From NCBI RefSeq assembly GCF_040436345.1, contig NC_133225.1, forward strand, positions 23,703,040-23,767,039: a stretch of 64,000 nucleotides of DNA. Reading direction: 5' to 3'. Both the position numbers and the translations under genes were made by a program. The notes under the pieces were generated by a model. The model ran no database searches. It was not told the origin of the DNA and was given only the letters and a program-made list of their open reading frames with translations. The stretch comes from Pagrus major (lineage: Eukaryota > Chordata > Actinopteri > Spariformes > Sparidae). Positions 12,221 to 26,091 of this stretch are shown here, one piece after another (position 1 is the first letter of the stretch; the number at the start of each line of letters is the position of its first letter).

Positions 12221-15200
12221 CATTAAAATCATCGTCACAATCTCTCCTTTAATAGTTTTCCATAATATTTTGCATAAAATATCCATGGAGAGAGGATTGC
12301 TTGTGTGAATCCTTTGAAAATATGGACGGACAAGATTTGGATATCATGAGCAAAAATTACGCTCTAATGCAGTTTTCAACCAATAGCAGCACTTATAGCC
12401 ATGAGTAGTTAAATATTATAGTATAAAATTATAGAATAATTCAATTGAAACTGTGCGGTTAAGCAGTTCAATCGCCTGCAACGCCATGCGTTACATATAT
12501 TTCCAGTGTTGTAAAGGAATGTACTAAGGTGTTAATAACAGTTGGTATAACTGATAATAAATAAAGAATATGGCATTTCTAAACCGATACTGGTTAATTG
12601 AGGAATGCCTTAACTGGTTCAAGTCCTACAACAACTTGCAAAGTCATAATCGAAGAAAATAAAAACAATCAAGAGTGCAGGGGAGACAGTATAATGTCCC
12701 TGGCTTTTCACGCTGAATAGGGGGAGGGTAAAACAGACAGTCTGTCAAAACAAGATGCTCTCATACAAATCTGCTCTCTTCTGCAGCAAATCCCGTGTGA
12801 AACATTAAGGCTCATTTGTGATGGGGCTGGAACAAATGCCCATAGCACAGTCAGCAAGCAACACACACACAGAAAAAAAAATCTTCCTCCCTCATTCTGT
12901 TCATGAGTGCAAATTCATTCTGCTTTTGTCTCATCTCATGACAAATGCATACTGTCACTGTCACTGATGTGGTGTTTACAGTGGCATATAGCATCTTGTA
13001 ATTATTCTGTGAAAGTGAATTTGTATCCTGAGGGATTTGTATTTTTGCGTGTGGATAATCAAAAGAGATAGAGAGGGAGAGGGGACGATTGGAGAGTGAT
13101 CTCCAATAAGAAAAGGAAGATGCTGCTTTCCAGCACAGTTCACAATATGCCAACATGGATTTGGTAGCTTTGTTTAGATGGCAATAAACAGCTGCTTATT
13201 TCTCAACATGCACTGACCTACAGACACAATTCATAAAGTATCAGTATTAGATAGCAATAGTATGTGCAGTTAGTCCACAAATAGCCAATGGCTAAAAAGG
13301 TTGGTATAATACTGACCCACAAAATGGACCGCACAATTACTAAACTGTGCAAAATGGGAAAAAGAGTTAGTGTAACAAATAACTAGAACAGCTACATTAC
13401 AAAGCTATTTCAGTCGGGTCAGTTTCTCCAAGTATTTCAACAGCTTGTTATTTTTGTCAATACATCAAAAATATTGAAATGTTTTCACACTTTCTGTGTA
13501 AATTAACATAATTTCTAAGTGGGCTTTGTTTTAACCTTTCCAGTTTGCACTTTGGAAATACAGGCGTACTGAAGCTATTTATTTCTTCATCTTTGTGAAA
13601 TCACTTTTTTATGCTTAGAGGCTCTTCACTGTAAGTGGGGAAAATGCCCTTTGTGGTATTGCTGTAATTAATCCATTACTTTAATAGGTTCAAAAATCCC
13701 ATCCCATTGCTTATAAATAGAGTTGTTTCATACAGAGCAAGATTTTAGGGCATAAGACAAGACCATGGTTCTACAAAGAAAAAAGGGAAGAAAAAAAAAA
13801 CATGAATAAAAGCTTTTTCTGACGCCCTTTGCAGTGAAATAAACACTGATATTGTGTGGTCATGGCATAAGCTGACCCAGAGGCACTGAAAGCGTTTCAT
13901 AAACTTTGAACAGGGTCCTAGGTCAGTAATTTTTGTGTTTGCATGTCTTTGTAGTCTGTTTCCCCCAGAGCACTACAGAGCCCATTGAGAAAAGGCATCA
14001 ATGCCACAGTGAAACTGAGAACTTTCACGTGACATGGGGAGCCGCGAGGCATCCTCTAAGGATATTTGAATGCTTGAAACATCAGTGACCCTTCATAAGA
14101 TGGAAGGGAGATGGATATGAAAAATATTGACTGGCTGGCTGTTTGAGAAGAGTATAAGAAGCTGCTTAAACAGCCCACTCTCATTGCCAAAGACCTTATT
14201 CTAAACTCTAACCAAACTGAGCCTGGAAAAGGAAGACTCAATTCTAAATTCTTCTGGGGAACACTAAAGCTTTTATTTTCTTTTTCTTTCTTTTTATTGT
14301 TAATACAACAACTAACGACAAAGAAAGTACACCAAAAGAGCCAATGTCCTACCTTTGCCAGCATCATTTCTGTACAATGCTTGGCCAAGGTCTTTGACAT
14401 CATGCAAAAGACAGTGCTTAATGTAGCTCAAAAATGGCCTTAGGAAGCATCTTCCTTCAAATATGCTTTGTGCGAGAAAAAAAAAAAAACAGCTTACATT
14501 TTTTGTTCTTTGTTAAACCCAAAGGCAAGATGACTGTTAAAGTGGTCAGATGACAAATGTCTCATCTGATCTTTAATCCAGCAGAGGGGCCAGCTCCAGG
14601 GCTAAAACAGGAAACTCTCACAGGATAGAACGATTTGGTAAATTCCACTGCGCTAAATCACTGCTTAGGGTGCAGCAGTTTCTCCACACCAATGAATGGC
14701 ATTTAAGGTCCCACTCTGAATGTCTTTAAAGTAGAAAGCCTAGCTGCCGTATAACCTTCATGGACAGAGAATACTGTACATGTGTGGCCTAGGTCAATAT
14801 GTACTGTATGTATGTGAACCCAAGCTAAATTATAGGAAAAGCCCTGCAAACATACATCAGTGCTTCTTTCTCAAGAGACGACATCAACAATGCCTTTTCC
14901 ACTAATCAAGTAAAACAACTAGTGAGGGGATAAAGTCAGGTAATTTTGATGACAAAGGTGTTCTTTCAAATAGGGATGTTTCTGACAATCAATTTCCATG
15001 ACAAAGGACAAAAGGCACGAAAACATTTAGAAAACAGTCAAACTTTTCTACAATTTAATCTATAGGGTAATGTGAACCGTTAATCACATTCTTCAATAAC
15101 CAAATGAAATGTGTCTGATCATTACAACGACATTGTCACTGATTGAACGCATTCACATTGCAAGCACCGTAAAAAATTATAATTATACATCAGAATATCA

Positions 15201-17167
15201 GGTGTTGTTAACATTAGTGACAGATAATATTTTTTATACGCAATATTAGACTAGGAAGACATGTCCTTTCAGCGTAAATGATGTCCCTGTGTAATTCAAA
15301 TGTGTACAATAATAAAAATAATCATTTTAACACGTTTAACCAACTTATATTTCTGTTGCCGTCTAGAAAGGGGAGCAACGTTTAATCAACGCACACATCC
15401 CTACTTCCTATGTGATTTTATTTTGAGAAATTGTCATTCACTGCTGCCATCCCCACTTTACCCCACTACCTTTACCACCCTAATTTAATCCTCATAATGT
15501 AACAAGGCAAATAATAAAGTTTAGTCAAAGCCTATCAAAAGTAAACCTGTCATCAGCTCAAATTCAAAGCGGAATATACTGGCAGAAATCCCTCCCCACA
15601 GAGACTGATGCAAACATTTGGCAGCCATTTGCTGATCATCCGGTTCATGACACATTCCTTGATAGTCAACTTCACAGAGCCAGCCGGTGTTCATCTCCAT
15701 CACCTGATGACGCTGGCAGACTCAAGCCTGTTGTCTTTGACGATGATCGAATGTGGCAACAGAGAAGTGAGTAATAATTGGGTCAACAAGGTATGTCAGC
15801 TCCCACTAACTCTCGTCTGAATCATCTCTCTGCAGCGTAGCCAAATGTGATAGTATGACGCCTGAATTATTTGGCTGTGATAGGCAGCGACAGCAACATG
15901 GCAGGAGATACTGTGTTTTCAAGCTATTTGTGACCCCCACCATGGTTAGGCCTAGGAGAGGTGAGGCACTGCCTACACACCTGAACGGTCAATCTCTGAA
16001 TTTTAGTTTTCTGGCTTGTTTTTTGTGTCTATGGATTGAATTTCCGTCTTATTTTTTTCTCCATTACTTTATACTTTAAAGAAGGATATAGCCACACTCA
16101 AATCTAAACAGAACTCTAGATGTAATCAGTATGTAGGAAGTTTTGCAATAACCATTCTGACTGAAAGAAAAGCAGTGAGTCACACAAGAAAAACTTTTTT
16201 TTCCCCCAAAGGATACTACTCGATTTATTTTTCATTCAAATAAACCATCTCTTTACAACTACCAGTTGTTCTCTTCCAAATAAACCCCGTCTTCCAGGCT
16301 ATAACTCTTACGGTGTTCAACAGCGTGAAATAGACAGCTGGAAGCAGCACTTGAGCCAAACTTTTCCAGACAGAGATGGTTGGGAAACAATACACACTTT
16401 TACTGTAAGCACATTGACACAATTTCCACTGAAAATTACCTAATGGCAAAGACAAAATTGCTTGGTAGTTAGACTTGTAAACACAAGAGTTTTAAAAAAA
16501 AAAAAAAAAAAAAAGATGGTCTTGTTTTAGCACACCAATGACTATGGATGTAGCCTAACAATGTATTCCCACATCGGTGAGGGTTGGAACTACGCATGAT
16601 AAAAACCAAGCTCATAAAAAAATAATAAATTAATCTATTTGCTCACAAATTTTAATTTATTATTAAAATATGATTTCATTCATTTACCTTGATTCATACA
16701 TCTTATTATTATTGTTCATTATACTCTGATCAATCATCATTTTGTATGCGAACTGGTCAATGTATCATCATAGGCCATAACCACAACCCCTCATCAATCT
16801 GCTTGACTCTCAAGCCCGAGATGATGTTACCTTAACTAACTCAATTATTCAAATACTGCCACCCTGCATGTTTTCGAAGAAGATCTGAAGTCACTCTATT
16901 GAGTCACATTCTAACCAGTGAGCGGTCAACAAAACCGAAATTAAATTCACTTACTTTCATCTCATCACTTGATGCTGACATGTAGCTTCTTAAACTATAG
17001 TCAATTCAACATTAGCCAGCATATGGCTAATAATGGCAAAATAATTACCATAAAAATAAGAAATCTGAAGAAAGTTCATAAATCAAGGTTTGTGAGGACG
17101 CCTTTGCCTCATCTAAGCCAAGAAAAACTATCAAAAAGCATAATTATCACCTAAATGTTACTTTGAT

Positions 17168-17705
17168 CTAGGAATGCACAATTCAATATCGATAAACTGG
17201 CTGCCAGATATTGGATAATAGCGCACAATTTACAAACACTGATACAATAGGTTGCTGTTTGCACATTGGAATCTGGATCATAATCTAGCAATATACACAG
17301 AGGAGGAGAAGAAGAAGAAGAAGAAGAAGAAGAAGAAGAAGAAGAAGAAGAAGAAGAAGAAGATCTGTTGTTGTGCTCATGATGTCATGATAGTGTCACC
17401 TGGGTAGACTAGAGAGCCAAACAAGTCGTAAACGATGTGAATTTTTTCGACAGTTTGAGAAGAAGACGACACGACTGCAATTTAAAACACGTGCGATGGT
17501 TCTGAGAGGAGGGGGAAAGTCTATGATCTTTAACACCACAAATCTTTTTTAGAGCTATGGAATAATAAATCATCCATCTTTGCTCACTATATCTGAGCCT
17601 CTCTCACCCTCAGGGGTGCGTAAACTGCAGTTTACTTCTCCGTTATCTTGTTGGTATCGCCCATGAAAAGTAGGTAATTATTGGTATCGGCTGACAAAAA
17701 AATCA
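17168..17705. repeat. Possible degraded hAT-like element around a GAA microsatellite
   Basis: The left part has CAATATCGATAAACTGGCTG and the right part has ATTGGTATCGGCTGAC, the kind of CGATA/TATCGG words seen near the ends of fish hAT elements. Ends and target duplication are not clear, so this is tentative. Confidence 0.3.
17306..17362. repeat. (GAA)n microsatellite
   Basis: About 19 near-perfect AGA/GAA units, a pure purine strand that can form triplex DNA. Confidence 0.9.
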
Positions 17706-18439
17706 GCTTTGTATTTAATATTTCGGTGTTAAAATGCAGCTGCATGCAAGTTTCCCGTTCATTTCAATACAAGCTGGTACTGAGTGGATAGAAAAACTAG
17801 AAAATGAGATTTCTGCTCTCTACTTGGGAAGATGCATGACACAATAAAGAGTGCAGCATACAAGCCAGCATACTTTTCTGTCTTTTCTGACCCACAATTT
17901 TCTGCGCAATTTTTCAGTTGTATGCATACTGCATGCATCAGTATGTAGTTTGTAAGGGCAGCTGCAGTGCGTACTAAAAGTAAAAAAGAAAAAGTATGTG
18001 ATTTGGAATGTACCCCCAGTAACTGAGCCGTACGTGCAGATAATAAGTGTGTACATATGAGCCTGTAGCTGCCTGACGGGGCCTGTGGTTTTCATTTTCA
18101 GGGTAGTATGTCACTGTGTCACGCTCTATATTGGGTTTCCATTGAGAGCACATCACACTTTTAATAATCCTAAGTAAAGTTGGGCGGAATTAATGCTTGC
18201 TTCTGCAGATTTATTACTGAGGAAAAAGTTGTATTATTATTATAAACCACACAAAAATTACAAAAATACAGTAAAGGCAGCCATTTTCTGTAGTGTCACA
18301 GAAAATTAGTCTCATCTACAGTCAGTCACTGTAGCATGGCATCAGTGAGTGGCTTCTTTATTTGGTGACTGTCATGTTTCCACCTCATATTTAGCTAACA
18401 TGCATGACTTTATTAAGATGCTAAGTTAGAAAAACGTTC

Positions 18440-19120
18440 TTTCGCACACTGTAGTCTAAACAGCACGATGTCACTGTTTACACTAAATGACAGCGGCGAC
18501 TGTGCAGTTTTAAGGTAGTGAAAGTTAGCAAAGCAGCATGCTAATCGGCTAACAAGCTAAGCTACAGTTAGCTTACCAGCGAACTTCGTAGAAACTTTTT
18601 CAAGTGAGTGTCACAGCCGCGCACTACAAACGGTGACCGTTTATGAGCTGTGTAAGACTGACAACTCCAAAATGAGTCAAATGGGGGTTTAAAACAGTCT
18701 ATAAGAGGTTTGTTGGCCGTCTAGTGAAGAGTAAAGTCACACAGGTACACTGTCAGCTAACGGTGTCTCAGGTCTTACCAGGAAGTGGGATTCTTGTTGC
18801 TAAGCTATTCCTTCTTCACGTTGAGAGTTTCTCCTGATGGTTATGGCGGTTGTCTTTGTTTTGACTTTCTCTTTCTTTCCAAGGTCGCTCGAGAGAAAAA
18901 AAAAAAGTCGACTCGGCGGGCCTCTCTTCTTGCGTGGCACTATTGCCTGAGCGCTAAAAAAGTTTCTTTCAGAGAGAGAGAGCCTGTGCTGTTCGAGCCA
19001 GTCGAGATGTGTACGTGTTTTCAGACAGTCTCTCCACTAGGCCCCTCTCATCACCACACTCATGACCCGTGTGCCAGTAATGTAAACAACCCAGCATTCC
19101 CGGAGCGCAGGGGAGGGGCA
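18440..19120 (-). promoter_or_regulatory. Candidate minus-strand promoter and noncoding first exon
   Basis: This stretch is less AT-rich than its surroundings and has more CpG, including CTCGAG, GTCGAC and CGGCGG. On the minus strand a strong splice donor, CTTCCTG|GTAAGACC, places a possible exon end at 18779. Sequence upstream of it (about 18780-19100, minus strand) looks like untranslated leader. In other vertebrates NEK7 lies beyond the 3' end of LHX9 in the same orientation, so the first exon of nek7 is the natural guess, but no NEK7 coding exon was found in the window. The plus-strand open frame at 18785-19240 crosses the same stretch and is probably a by-product of its composition. Confidence 0.3.
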
Positions 19121-19307
19121 AGTGTCAAAGAGTGGAGGGAGGCTGTCAAATACCGCGAGATTCAACAGAGAAACTCAAAACCACCACAGCACAACTGCTT
19201 TTTTTCATTCTGGTCAAACGAGTGGGAACATTTTCCATGATTCTGTATACAGAGAGACCATGAAGGTTTATTCTTGACCCTGAACACAGCTCATGAAAAC
19301 ATCTTAA

Positions 19308-19760
19308 AGGGTAACTCCACCAATGTTACATATCAAATTGTGTTTACAGGTTTTGGAAAGTACTGCTGCATATGCGAAAAAAGTAGTAAAATGCTTTTTG
19401 TGGCTCCAGAGGAAGCTGCATGTAGTAAACTCCAGTGATGTCACTCAGTGGCTCAAGTTGCATTATGGGAAATGCAAGCGCCATGTTTTAAAAAGCAGTC
19501 CACTGGTATGGCATTGCACTCCTTTGACGCTACGCTGTTGGACTCATGGACAGTCGTAGAACCAGAGATATCGCCTTTATTATTCCACATTTTAAAAACC
19601 TGGTGCCTACATTACCCACAATGCAACGTAGCCACTGAGTGATAGATTGCAGAAGTCACGCCCCTTCCGATTTGCTCCTCTGTGGCTCTTCCTTAGGTTT
19701 AGGTTTATTTTCGGGTTTTTTGTTTTGGTGTTCCTTGCCCCGAATAAAGGGTATGAAGAC
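19308..19760. repeat. Dispersed fish repeat starting AAAGGGTAACTCCACC
   Basis: The stretch starts with AAAGGGTAACTCCACCAATG and carries TGTGTTTACAGGTTTTGGAA and GCATTATGGGAAATGC, words I associate with a high-copy teleost element of MITE type. Only one copy is in the window, so the call rests on recognition. The right limit, near AAAGGGTATG, is uncertain. Confidence 0.45.
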
Positions 19761-22700
19761 AGAGTGTCAATGTACAGATTGTAAACCCACTGAAGCAATG
19801 TGACATCTTATTTCGGGCTATATAAGTGAAATCGATTTGACCTAACTTTTACAGAATTATTATTCATGGATTAATGTGTAAGAGCAGCATTTTAATTTTG
19901 TCTCTGGTTGAGATTAAGCCATTTTCAACTACTTTGTAAGAGATAATTCTTAACCTTGGAAATAGTACAGAAATCTGAAATCAAGGTCCACTTACTGTCC
20001 TTTTCCTGAGGTTTAAATCACATCTCATGATCTTCATCTGTGGATGAGGATTGCTCTGATGTAATGGAGATAACAAACTGTTTTATATAATGTTTGGTAG
20101 TTTTATCTATTAAAGGTGCAAAAAGTGATTCTTGAGAAAGATAGTTGATGTGGGGCTGGTAGGTCAGGCCGGCCACCAACCCAAAACTTTGACAACCTAG
20201 GAATAAGACTCAATGGTGTATCATATATTATAAGCTGATCATGTTTGTGTAAAATCTTGAGTAAGTCGTAAGTATAGCTGTCAGTTAAATTTAGTGGAGT
20301 TAAAAATACAATATTCCTCTCTGTGATGTAGTGGAGTAGAAATATAATTTGGCAATTAATGGAAGTAAGATACTGTAAATCCAAATTTTACTGAAGTTTC
20401 AGTGATGAGTGAATATACTTTGCTTCTTTCAACCAAGGCTGACACATTCTTAAGTTGCACCAGACACAGAGGCAGCCAAAGCTTAATAGATCCTCCTGAA
20501 CATAGACAGTTATATGCACACTCTTCGACACACTTGCTGTCATTACACACATGCATGCAGACTACCCACACATCCCCTGACACGCACACACAATCTGTAC
20601 TTGTGAATATCATGAGACTTTATTGACAAAAATGGTATTGCAGATTGGCTCGCATGGACAGCGAGAGCATCTGGAATTGATCAGCTTACTTTGCTTTGAT
20701 AAAAGCTTCAGCGCTGATTTCAGACTGACAATTCAAACACTGCTGATACACAGGAAACACATCTGTCTTCTTCCCATCCCCGTTGTTAATAATCAACAAG
20801 TTAGGTGGGGTTGTGTTTTTTCTCCCTACTTCAATAGCCTTTTTTGTTAACCTCACTGCAAATATGGAAAAGGGAGAGATGCCTGGAGTGTAGGATTTTC
20901 CCCCCTTTTTCTTCAACAACAGTTGAAGATTAAAAGAAACGTCTCACAGAAATCTGTCAATTCTGTATGTGAATAATGCTGTGTGGAATTTAATGGCATG
21001 AGTTATATTGGGTTTCCTCTACACCCACATTTTCTTTCAATAAGATCAATGGCGCTCAGTGACAGATAGGGACGGTCTTTTGTATCTTCAAATTTCAGGT
21101 TTCTGAGGGAATAATTAGATGGATGGATGAAAAGTAATGCATCAGCCTGCGAGGGGAGCTGCACCCAGAGATCCTCTAGTTCACCACGCATGCCTCCACG
21201 TCTGTTTGGTAGAAAACTGTTTAATAATCGTGTTGAATTTCCATTGTTCTAAAAGTGGCTCTCTGCACTGATCTGGCGCTTTAAACCAATAGAAAAGTTT
21301 TTGTGTTCTTTTGCTGATATTGTTTATTTAAAAGAGAGGATGTCCTTTTGAGTCAGGTTTTTTTTTTTTTTTTTTTAGTCATCTGTTTCACTGTCTTCCA
21401 CTTCAAACTTTCCGGTGTCGCTTGCAGGTGACTGGGATAGAAAAGGTTCTCCCTCCAGGGGAAATGAAGACGGTTGAATCGCCGGATTTATAGAGACGCT
21501 TCAGACGTTTTACTGTAAACGTGACATTTAACTCTGATATTTTTTGGGGCCTTTTTCTGAGCAAAATTGCCAGCAAGGGAAATCTAATGACAATTAAGTT
21601 GAATTTACAGGAATTTGGCCTTTAAGGCCTGAAAGCACTTTAGGCCCGAATCTATCTTTGTTGAAGGGCTAATTTCAGATCATTAGCACAACAGAGTATT
21701 CCAATGATTAAAGCAGCTAAGAAACTATTTTGTGAACAAGACCTGCAGTGCTCTTAAAACACATTCACACTAGTTCAGTTTTTGTTTTCTTCAACATACA
21801 CATTTTAGTGCAATTCTACCTGGGTTTTCAATGCTAAATATTCAGAAATGTTGCACCCAGGGGGTGAAAGCTCACTTTAAACACTTAAAAAGAAAAAAAT
21901 GTTGATGTTTTCACTCATGTCTTTTTTATTTCCCTCTGTGTTGTTGATCTGGCTCAGGGGTTAGGTATGACTGCAATGTGGTAGAGACAGAAGCTGCAGT
22001 CAAAGCTCCTGTGATCGGGTGCAGACTTCATAGAGACCAGCAGATGGAGGGGAGAGGGAGCTGCGTGCATCCTGAAGGTTTAGCAAGAACTGAGAGGTTA
22101 CACTCCACCAGTACAAAGATGACCTGTCACACACTGAAACATGCCGTATCAATGCAGACGAGCTTCCTGTTTATGTACCTCACAGAGCACAGCTATCAGA
22201 GGAAAAGAGAAAGGGATTACAGATGGAAATATGTATGAAATGTTGTCTCTCTCCTCATATACCCAGGCGAACTTGGAGGCAGCGTGCATGTGACGCCTGC
22301 ATTTCCATTTTACACGCTAATTAATGTTGTTTTGTCTTCAAAGTGCAATTGCAACCGGTAGTTATCAGCCTTGATCGCAGCATTTTCAAGGTTGTCTAGA
22401 TGTGAGCCGTCACATAACAAATACCTATAAATATAGAATAACAGCACAACAGAGAAATAAAGGATTTATGGCGTGTGGAGAGCAACGCGCAAATGAGGCA
22501 CAGGAGAGATAGTGTGTGATAATGTGAAGGACAAAAACTGACAAAACAGCATATTATTTTGCCTAGATCGTTCTATAAAATCTGTTTTTTAGTGGCTGGT
22601 TTTGTGTGTCTGTGTTGTGTACTTGCATGTGTATATGCTGGTGTATCCCTTCTCTTGGCAAACACCCAGGACAGAGGATCTCTCCACCTGCTCTGCATCA

Positions 22701-22961
22701 ACCAGCAGGGCAGGCCTCAGTCTCCCGCACACACATACAGTGAATGCACACACACACACCCACACACACACACCACAGTTAAGCTGTGTCTCATTCACAT
22801 CGTCACCCCTCTGACATCCACCTGTGTGTGTCGGTGTTTGTGTGTGTCCCAGTGCCGGTGTGTATTTGTGTTCGCAGGGTGGTTGGTGTGTGAGGTGAGG
22901 TTAAATACGCGCCTAGCAATGAGCGGAGGGAACTGAGGCGGAACTGGCAGAATATCACACA

Positions 22962-22964
<3 letters not shown>

Positions 22965-22995
<31 letters not shown>
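22965..22995. repeat. (CA)n microsatellite
   Basis: An almost uninterrupted CA array following ACACACGTAC. Shorter CA/TG-rich patches surround it from about 22740 to 23165. Confidence 0.9.
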
Positions 22996-22999
<4 letters not shown>

Positions 23000-23576
23000 G
23001 AGGCAGTGACAACAGAAACAACACTATCAGAGCAACATGTAAACTGCAGGTGTGGCCTATGCCTGAGTGATCATTCCATACTTTGTTCTGACCCTGTCGC
23101 CTGTCACTGTGTGTGTATAATGTGTGGTAATGTATGTGTGACCGTGTACTTGTGTGTGTGTGCCTGCAGAGACACACTTTCCTGGAGTTTACTTGTCACA
23201 CAGAAGGGATCTCTTTCTCCTGTGACTTAGCGAAGGGTTCAATTCAGGATATAGATGTGTTGTTGAATTGGTTTGTAAGAGCATAATGTGATGTCAACAT
23301 GATTATTTGATACTGGAGATTTCTCTGAATATTTTTGGTGATGACAGGCAGAGTTTCTCACTTGACCTTTATATGTAACACATCCTTTTCTGACCAAATA
23401 GGTGTCACTTGCAAATGTCACAAGTAAGTTTGAGCAGATTTGTAAGAAGTAACGTTGATAAACTGGCACATATCTGGGTCACAAACTCAAAAAACATCTG
23501 GGAAAACTGTATTAGGTGGCTAGTGCGCGCAAAGTGCTGTCAGACCAGTTTAATTTTCTTTGTCCTTGTTGATTCA

Positions 23577-23928
23577 TTTAAACGGGCTCTATGTAGTTTT
23601 GGAGAAGAGATTAAAACTCAGGTTTTAATATTTACAATATTAATGAGGTAATAATACAAACACAGTAATTCATTTTTTTTCCATAACTGAATAAACAAGC
23701 TGTTCTCAGAGGAAAATAAGGTCCCAGAACACTGTTTGAAGCTAGAAAGCTGGCAGGGTCCGCCACATATAGAAAAACAGTATGAAACTGTGTTGTCCTT
23801 TAAGGTCAGTTTGTTTATTCAGTTTATTCAGTCACGAAAACAAAGAGAGTTTGTTTACTTAGATCGTTTAGGCGTAAAAAATCTGCCAATGATATTTCTT
23901 CCCCAGAATTACATAGTGAACCTTTAAA
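23577..23928 (+). mobile_element. MITE, family A, copy 1 (empty-site copy)
   Basis: The element begins with GGGCTCTATGTAGTTTTGGA and ends with AATTACATAGTGAACCTTTA, imperfect inverted ends. It shares internal blocks such as GGCAGGGTCCGCCACATATA and AATATTAATGAGGTAATAAT with the copies at 43394-43870 and 56575-56962. No transposase reading frame is present. The junction GTGTTGTCCTTTAAGGTCAG shows the intact site that is interrupted in the copy at 43394. Confidence 0.75.
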
Positions 23929-24780
23929 ATACTGAAAATATCTGTGGGGTTTTCCAAACCAGCTGTCTTTGAATGCTCATGTATTTTTTCACGTTTCCTA
24001 AGTTTTATGGACAGATTGCTTGTATGACAGAAAGCATACAGCACTGTCAGCGCTGTTTATGCACAGTCATGGTACATGGAGTCATTTACAGGAGGAGGAG
24101 CTAAGAGGTGGAGGCGCATGTCAGTTGGCAGACGCCCTCCTTTCTTACCTGTTGAGGTCTCTGCACAGACAGACAACATTGTACTCATCATCTTACATTG
24201 ACGTTAATACAACAGTAAGGGCCGCAGATTAAAAGATTAGGTGTACCTCATTATGATATCAGGGATTTCATGGACATATACTTTGATTCAACAAGGGAAC
24301 ATTATTCAATTCTTTGTATTTGTTCACTCTTCCTATATAATATATTTTTGGAAATAAAGAAGAAAATACCTGGAATAGGATGAAGCAATCCTATTGGCAA
24401 GAAGGTGGCTCATCATTGTTTCTACAAACACCGATAAGATGCATTCCAGTCACCCACAGCCCAGCGGCAAACCCCCTGAAATTCTTGTCAACGCAGGGCC
24501 GTGACGTTGTCCAGAATTTTCTTCCCCCTGCTCCAGAACTGAGCAGGGCTGGCTGTGTTTGTTTGTGTTTCTGCTCCAGCCCTGCTTCCCGTAGCTCTGT
24601 GGTGTCAACCCGCCCACTGTCCTCCCATCAGACCCGGGGAACACAGCCCTGCTGCCACAGCGCGCAGGCACCCCAGCGACTGAGGTTTCCTCTTGGACTG
24701 ACTGAAGTGTTTGCTGTTTCCCACATTGTTGGAATTCAACACCAGCCTGTTTACTGGTCCCCATGTGGCTTCAGTCTCTT

Positions 24781-24806
24781 TCCCTCCCTCCCTCCCTCCC
24801 TCCCTC
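24781..24806 (+). repeat. (TCCC)n microsatellite
   Basis: About six TCCC units followed by a T/C-rich tail to about 24832. Confidence 0.9.
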
Positions 24807-25508
24807 CTTCCTCTTTCTTTTTTTTTCTTTCCACAACACACCTTCTTTACATACATACCCAGCATTCATACTAAGTAATGAGACAGTACACTGCCAAACA
24901 ACTAACTGTAGCAATCATGTTTTTGCCTGTGTTACAGTCCATTTTTGCTACATGTGTGTCATATATAACTCAAACTGGTCAGTAGTGGGTCAGTATTTAT
25001 TTATCTCTCACAAAAACATTTATGCGTGCAAATATGTGACTATAAATCAGTCTTTCAGTTTGAGTGAAATAGAGCTGAAAAGGATTCTTGTATACTATAA
25101 ATAATCTACTTGAGCGTCCAAAGGGTTTTATATGGGCATCAGGGACGTCGTTTTCATATGCTTTATTTTGCAGCTGACAATGAATCATACAATGAATCAA
25201 AGGAAATAATATACATCTCAAGGAAAATGTTAACAAGATGATGAGGCGCATGCAAAATGAGAATCTCTTCTTTATCTGCTTTGTTTTTTCACTTCCTTCC
25301 CTCGGTACAGCCAGATGGCAAAGCTCCAGCTCTGCAGTCCTCTTCATACACTCATCATATTTGATGGGCATCCTGCTGCCGAGTTTCAAGGAGGCCATGT
25401 GTTTACGAAAATGACACTCGTGACAAAAGAAAACTTCTATTTAGCAAGCTGATTCCTGGGCGGGGTGCATGGGGGCAGCAGCGTGTGTGCATTCGTGTGT
25501 GTGCATTT

Positions 25509-25533
25509 GTGTGTGTGTGTGTGTGTGTGTGTG
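25509..25533. repeat. (TG)n microsatellite
   Basis: A TG array within a broader TG/CG-rich stretch (25480-25680). A second array lies at about 25653-25678. Confidence 0.9.
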
Positions 25534-25797
25534 CGTGCACGTGCGTGTGTGTGGAGAACAAAGATTGTGGGAATGTATATATTGCGCTTACATAGGTGCA
25601 AGGCAGTGGGAGAAAGGTTGTGTGTAATGTGCGTGTGTGTGCATGTGTGTGCTTGTGTGTGTGTGTGTGTGTGTGTGTTCATACCAGTAACATCCATACG
25701 TCTCTGTTTCACACTGTTGTCATGTTGGATCTTTTAAATCACATCCTGTGTCTTTCTGTGACTTTTTTTTTGTTGCTTTAACTATGTTACAATACAT

Positions 25798-26000
25798 TTT
25801 ATTATCATTTTTGTGCAATTACCATTCCAATACAGAAAGATTTATTTTTTTTTCACATTGATCTCATAAATATCATACACTGTGGGGTCTCCTCCGTTGA
25901 TGGATTCAAACACTCAGGACAAACTTTTGTTATTTAAAAAAAAAAAAAATCATCTGTTGTACATTTGCAACTGAAACAGGTTTTATGTTGGTTGTTTATT
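25798..26000 (-). other. Candidate polyadenylation signals for the lhx9-alpha transcript
   Basis: On the minus strand AATAAA occurs at 26000-25995, 25846-25841 and 25803-25798, which is 92 to 290 bp beyond the stop codon of the alternative last exon. Position and orientation suit a short 3' untranslated region. Such hexamers are frequent in AT-rich DNA, so which one is used is unknown. Confidence 0.35.
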
Positions 26001-26091
26001 TGTTCTCAATATGCTATCATCTTATCCTAATATTGTCTTTGTCTTCAATGGTGAGGAATTCCCATCAAAGTTTTCCCCTTCTGTTAATACT

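Larger units (their letters stand above)
1724..18400. other. Long gene-free region, possibly intron or intergenic
   Basis: I see no coding exon in about 16.7 kb. Contents are AT-rich unique DNA, a purine-rich stretch at about 2640-3420, hAT-like remnants, a G-rich tract at 11579-11613 and a GAA microsatellite at 17306-17362. If the minus-strand candidate first exon near 18.8-19.1 kb is real, this stretch would be its first intron. I looked for the start of NEK7, the expected neighbour of lhx9, and did not find it. Confidence 0.5.
19761..25790. other. Intergenic DNA downstream of lhx9
   Basis: No exon is supported here. The stretch contains a poly-T run at 21358-21376, (CA)n/(TG)n arrays at about 22965-22995, 25509-25533 and 25653-25678, a (TCCC)n array at 24781-24806, and one MITE copy at 23577-23928. 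Open frames near 22.6-23.2 kb and 25.4-25.8 kb are made by the dinucleotide repeats. Confidence 0.55.

Noticed and set aside
18785..19240. A 151-codon plus-strand frame
   Set aside because: Composition resembles untranslated DNA, with no domain and no conserved start; the minus-strand promoter reading explains the stretch better.
22559..23177. Overlapping Cys/His/Val-rich frames
   Set aside because: They are translations of TG/CA repeats and have no domain.
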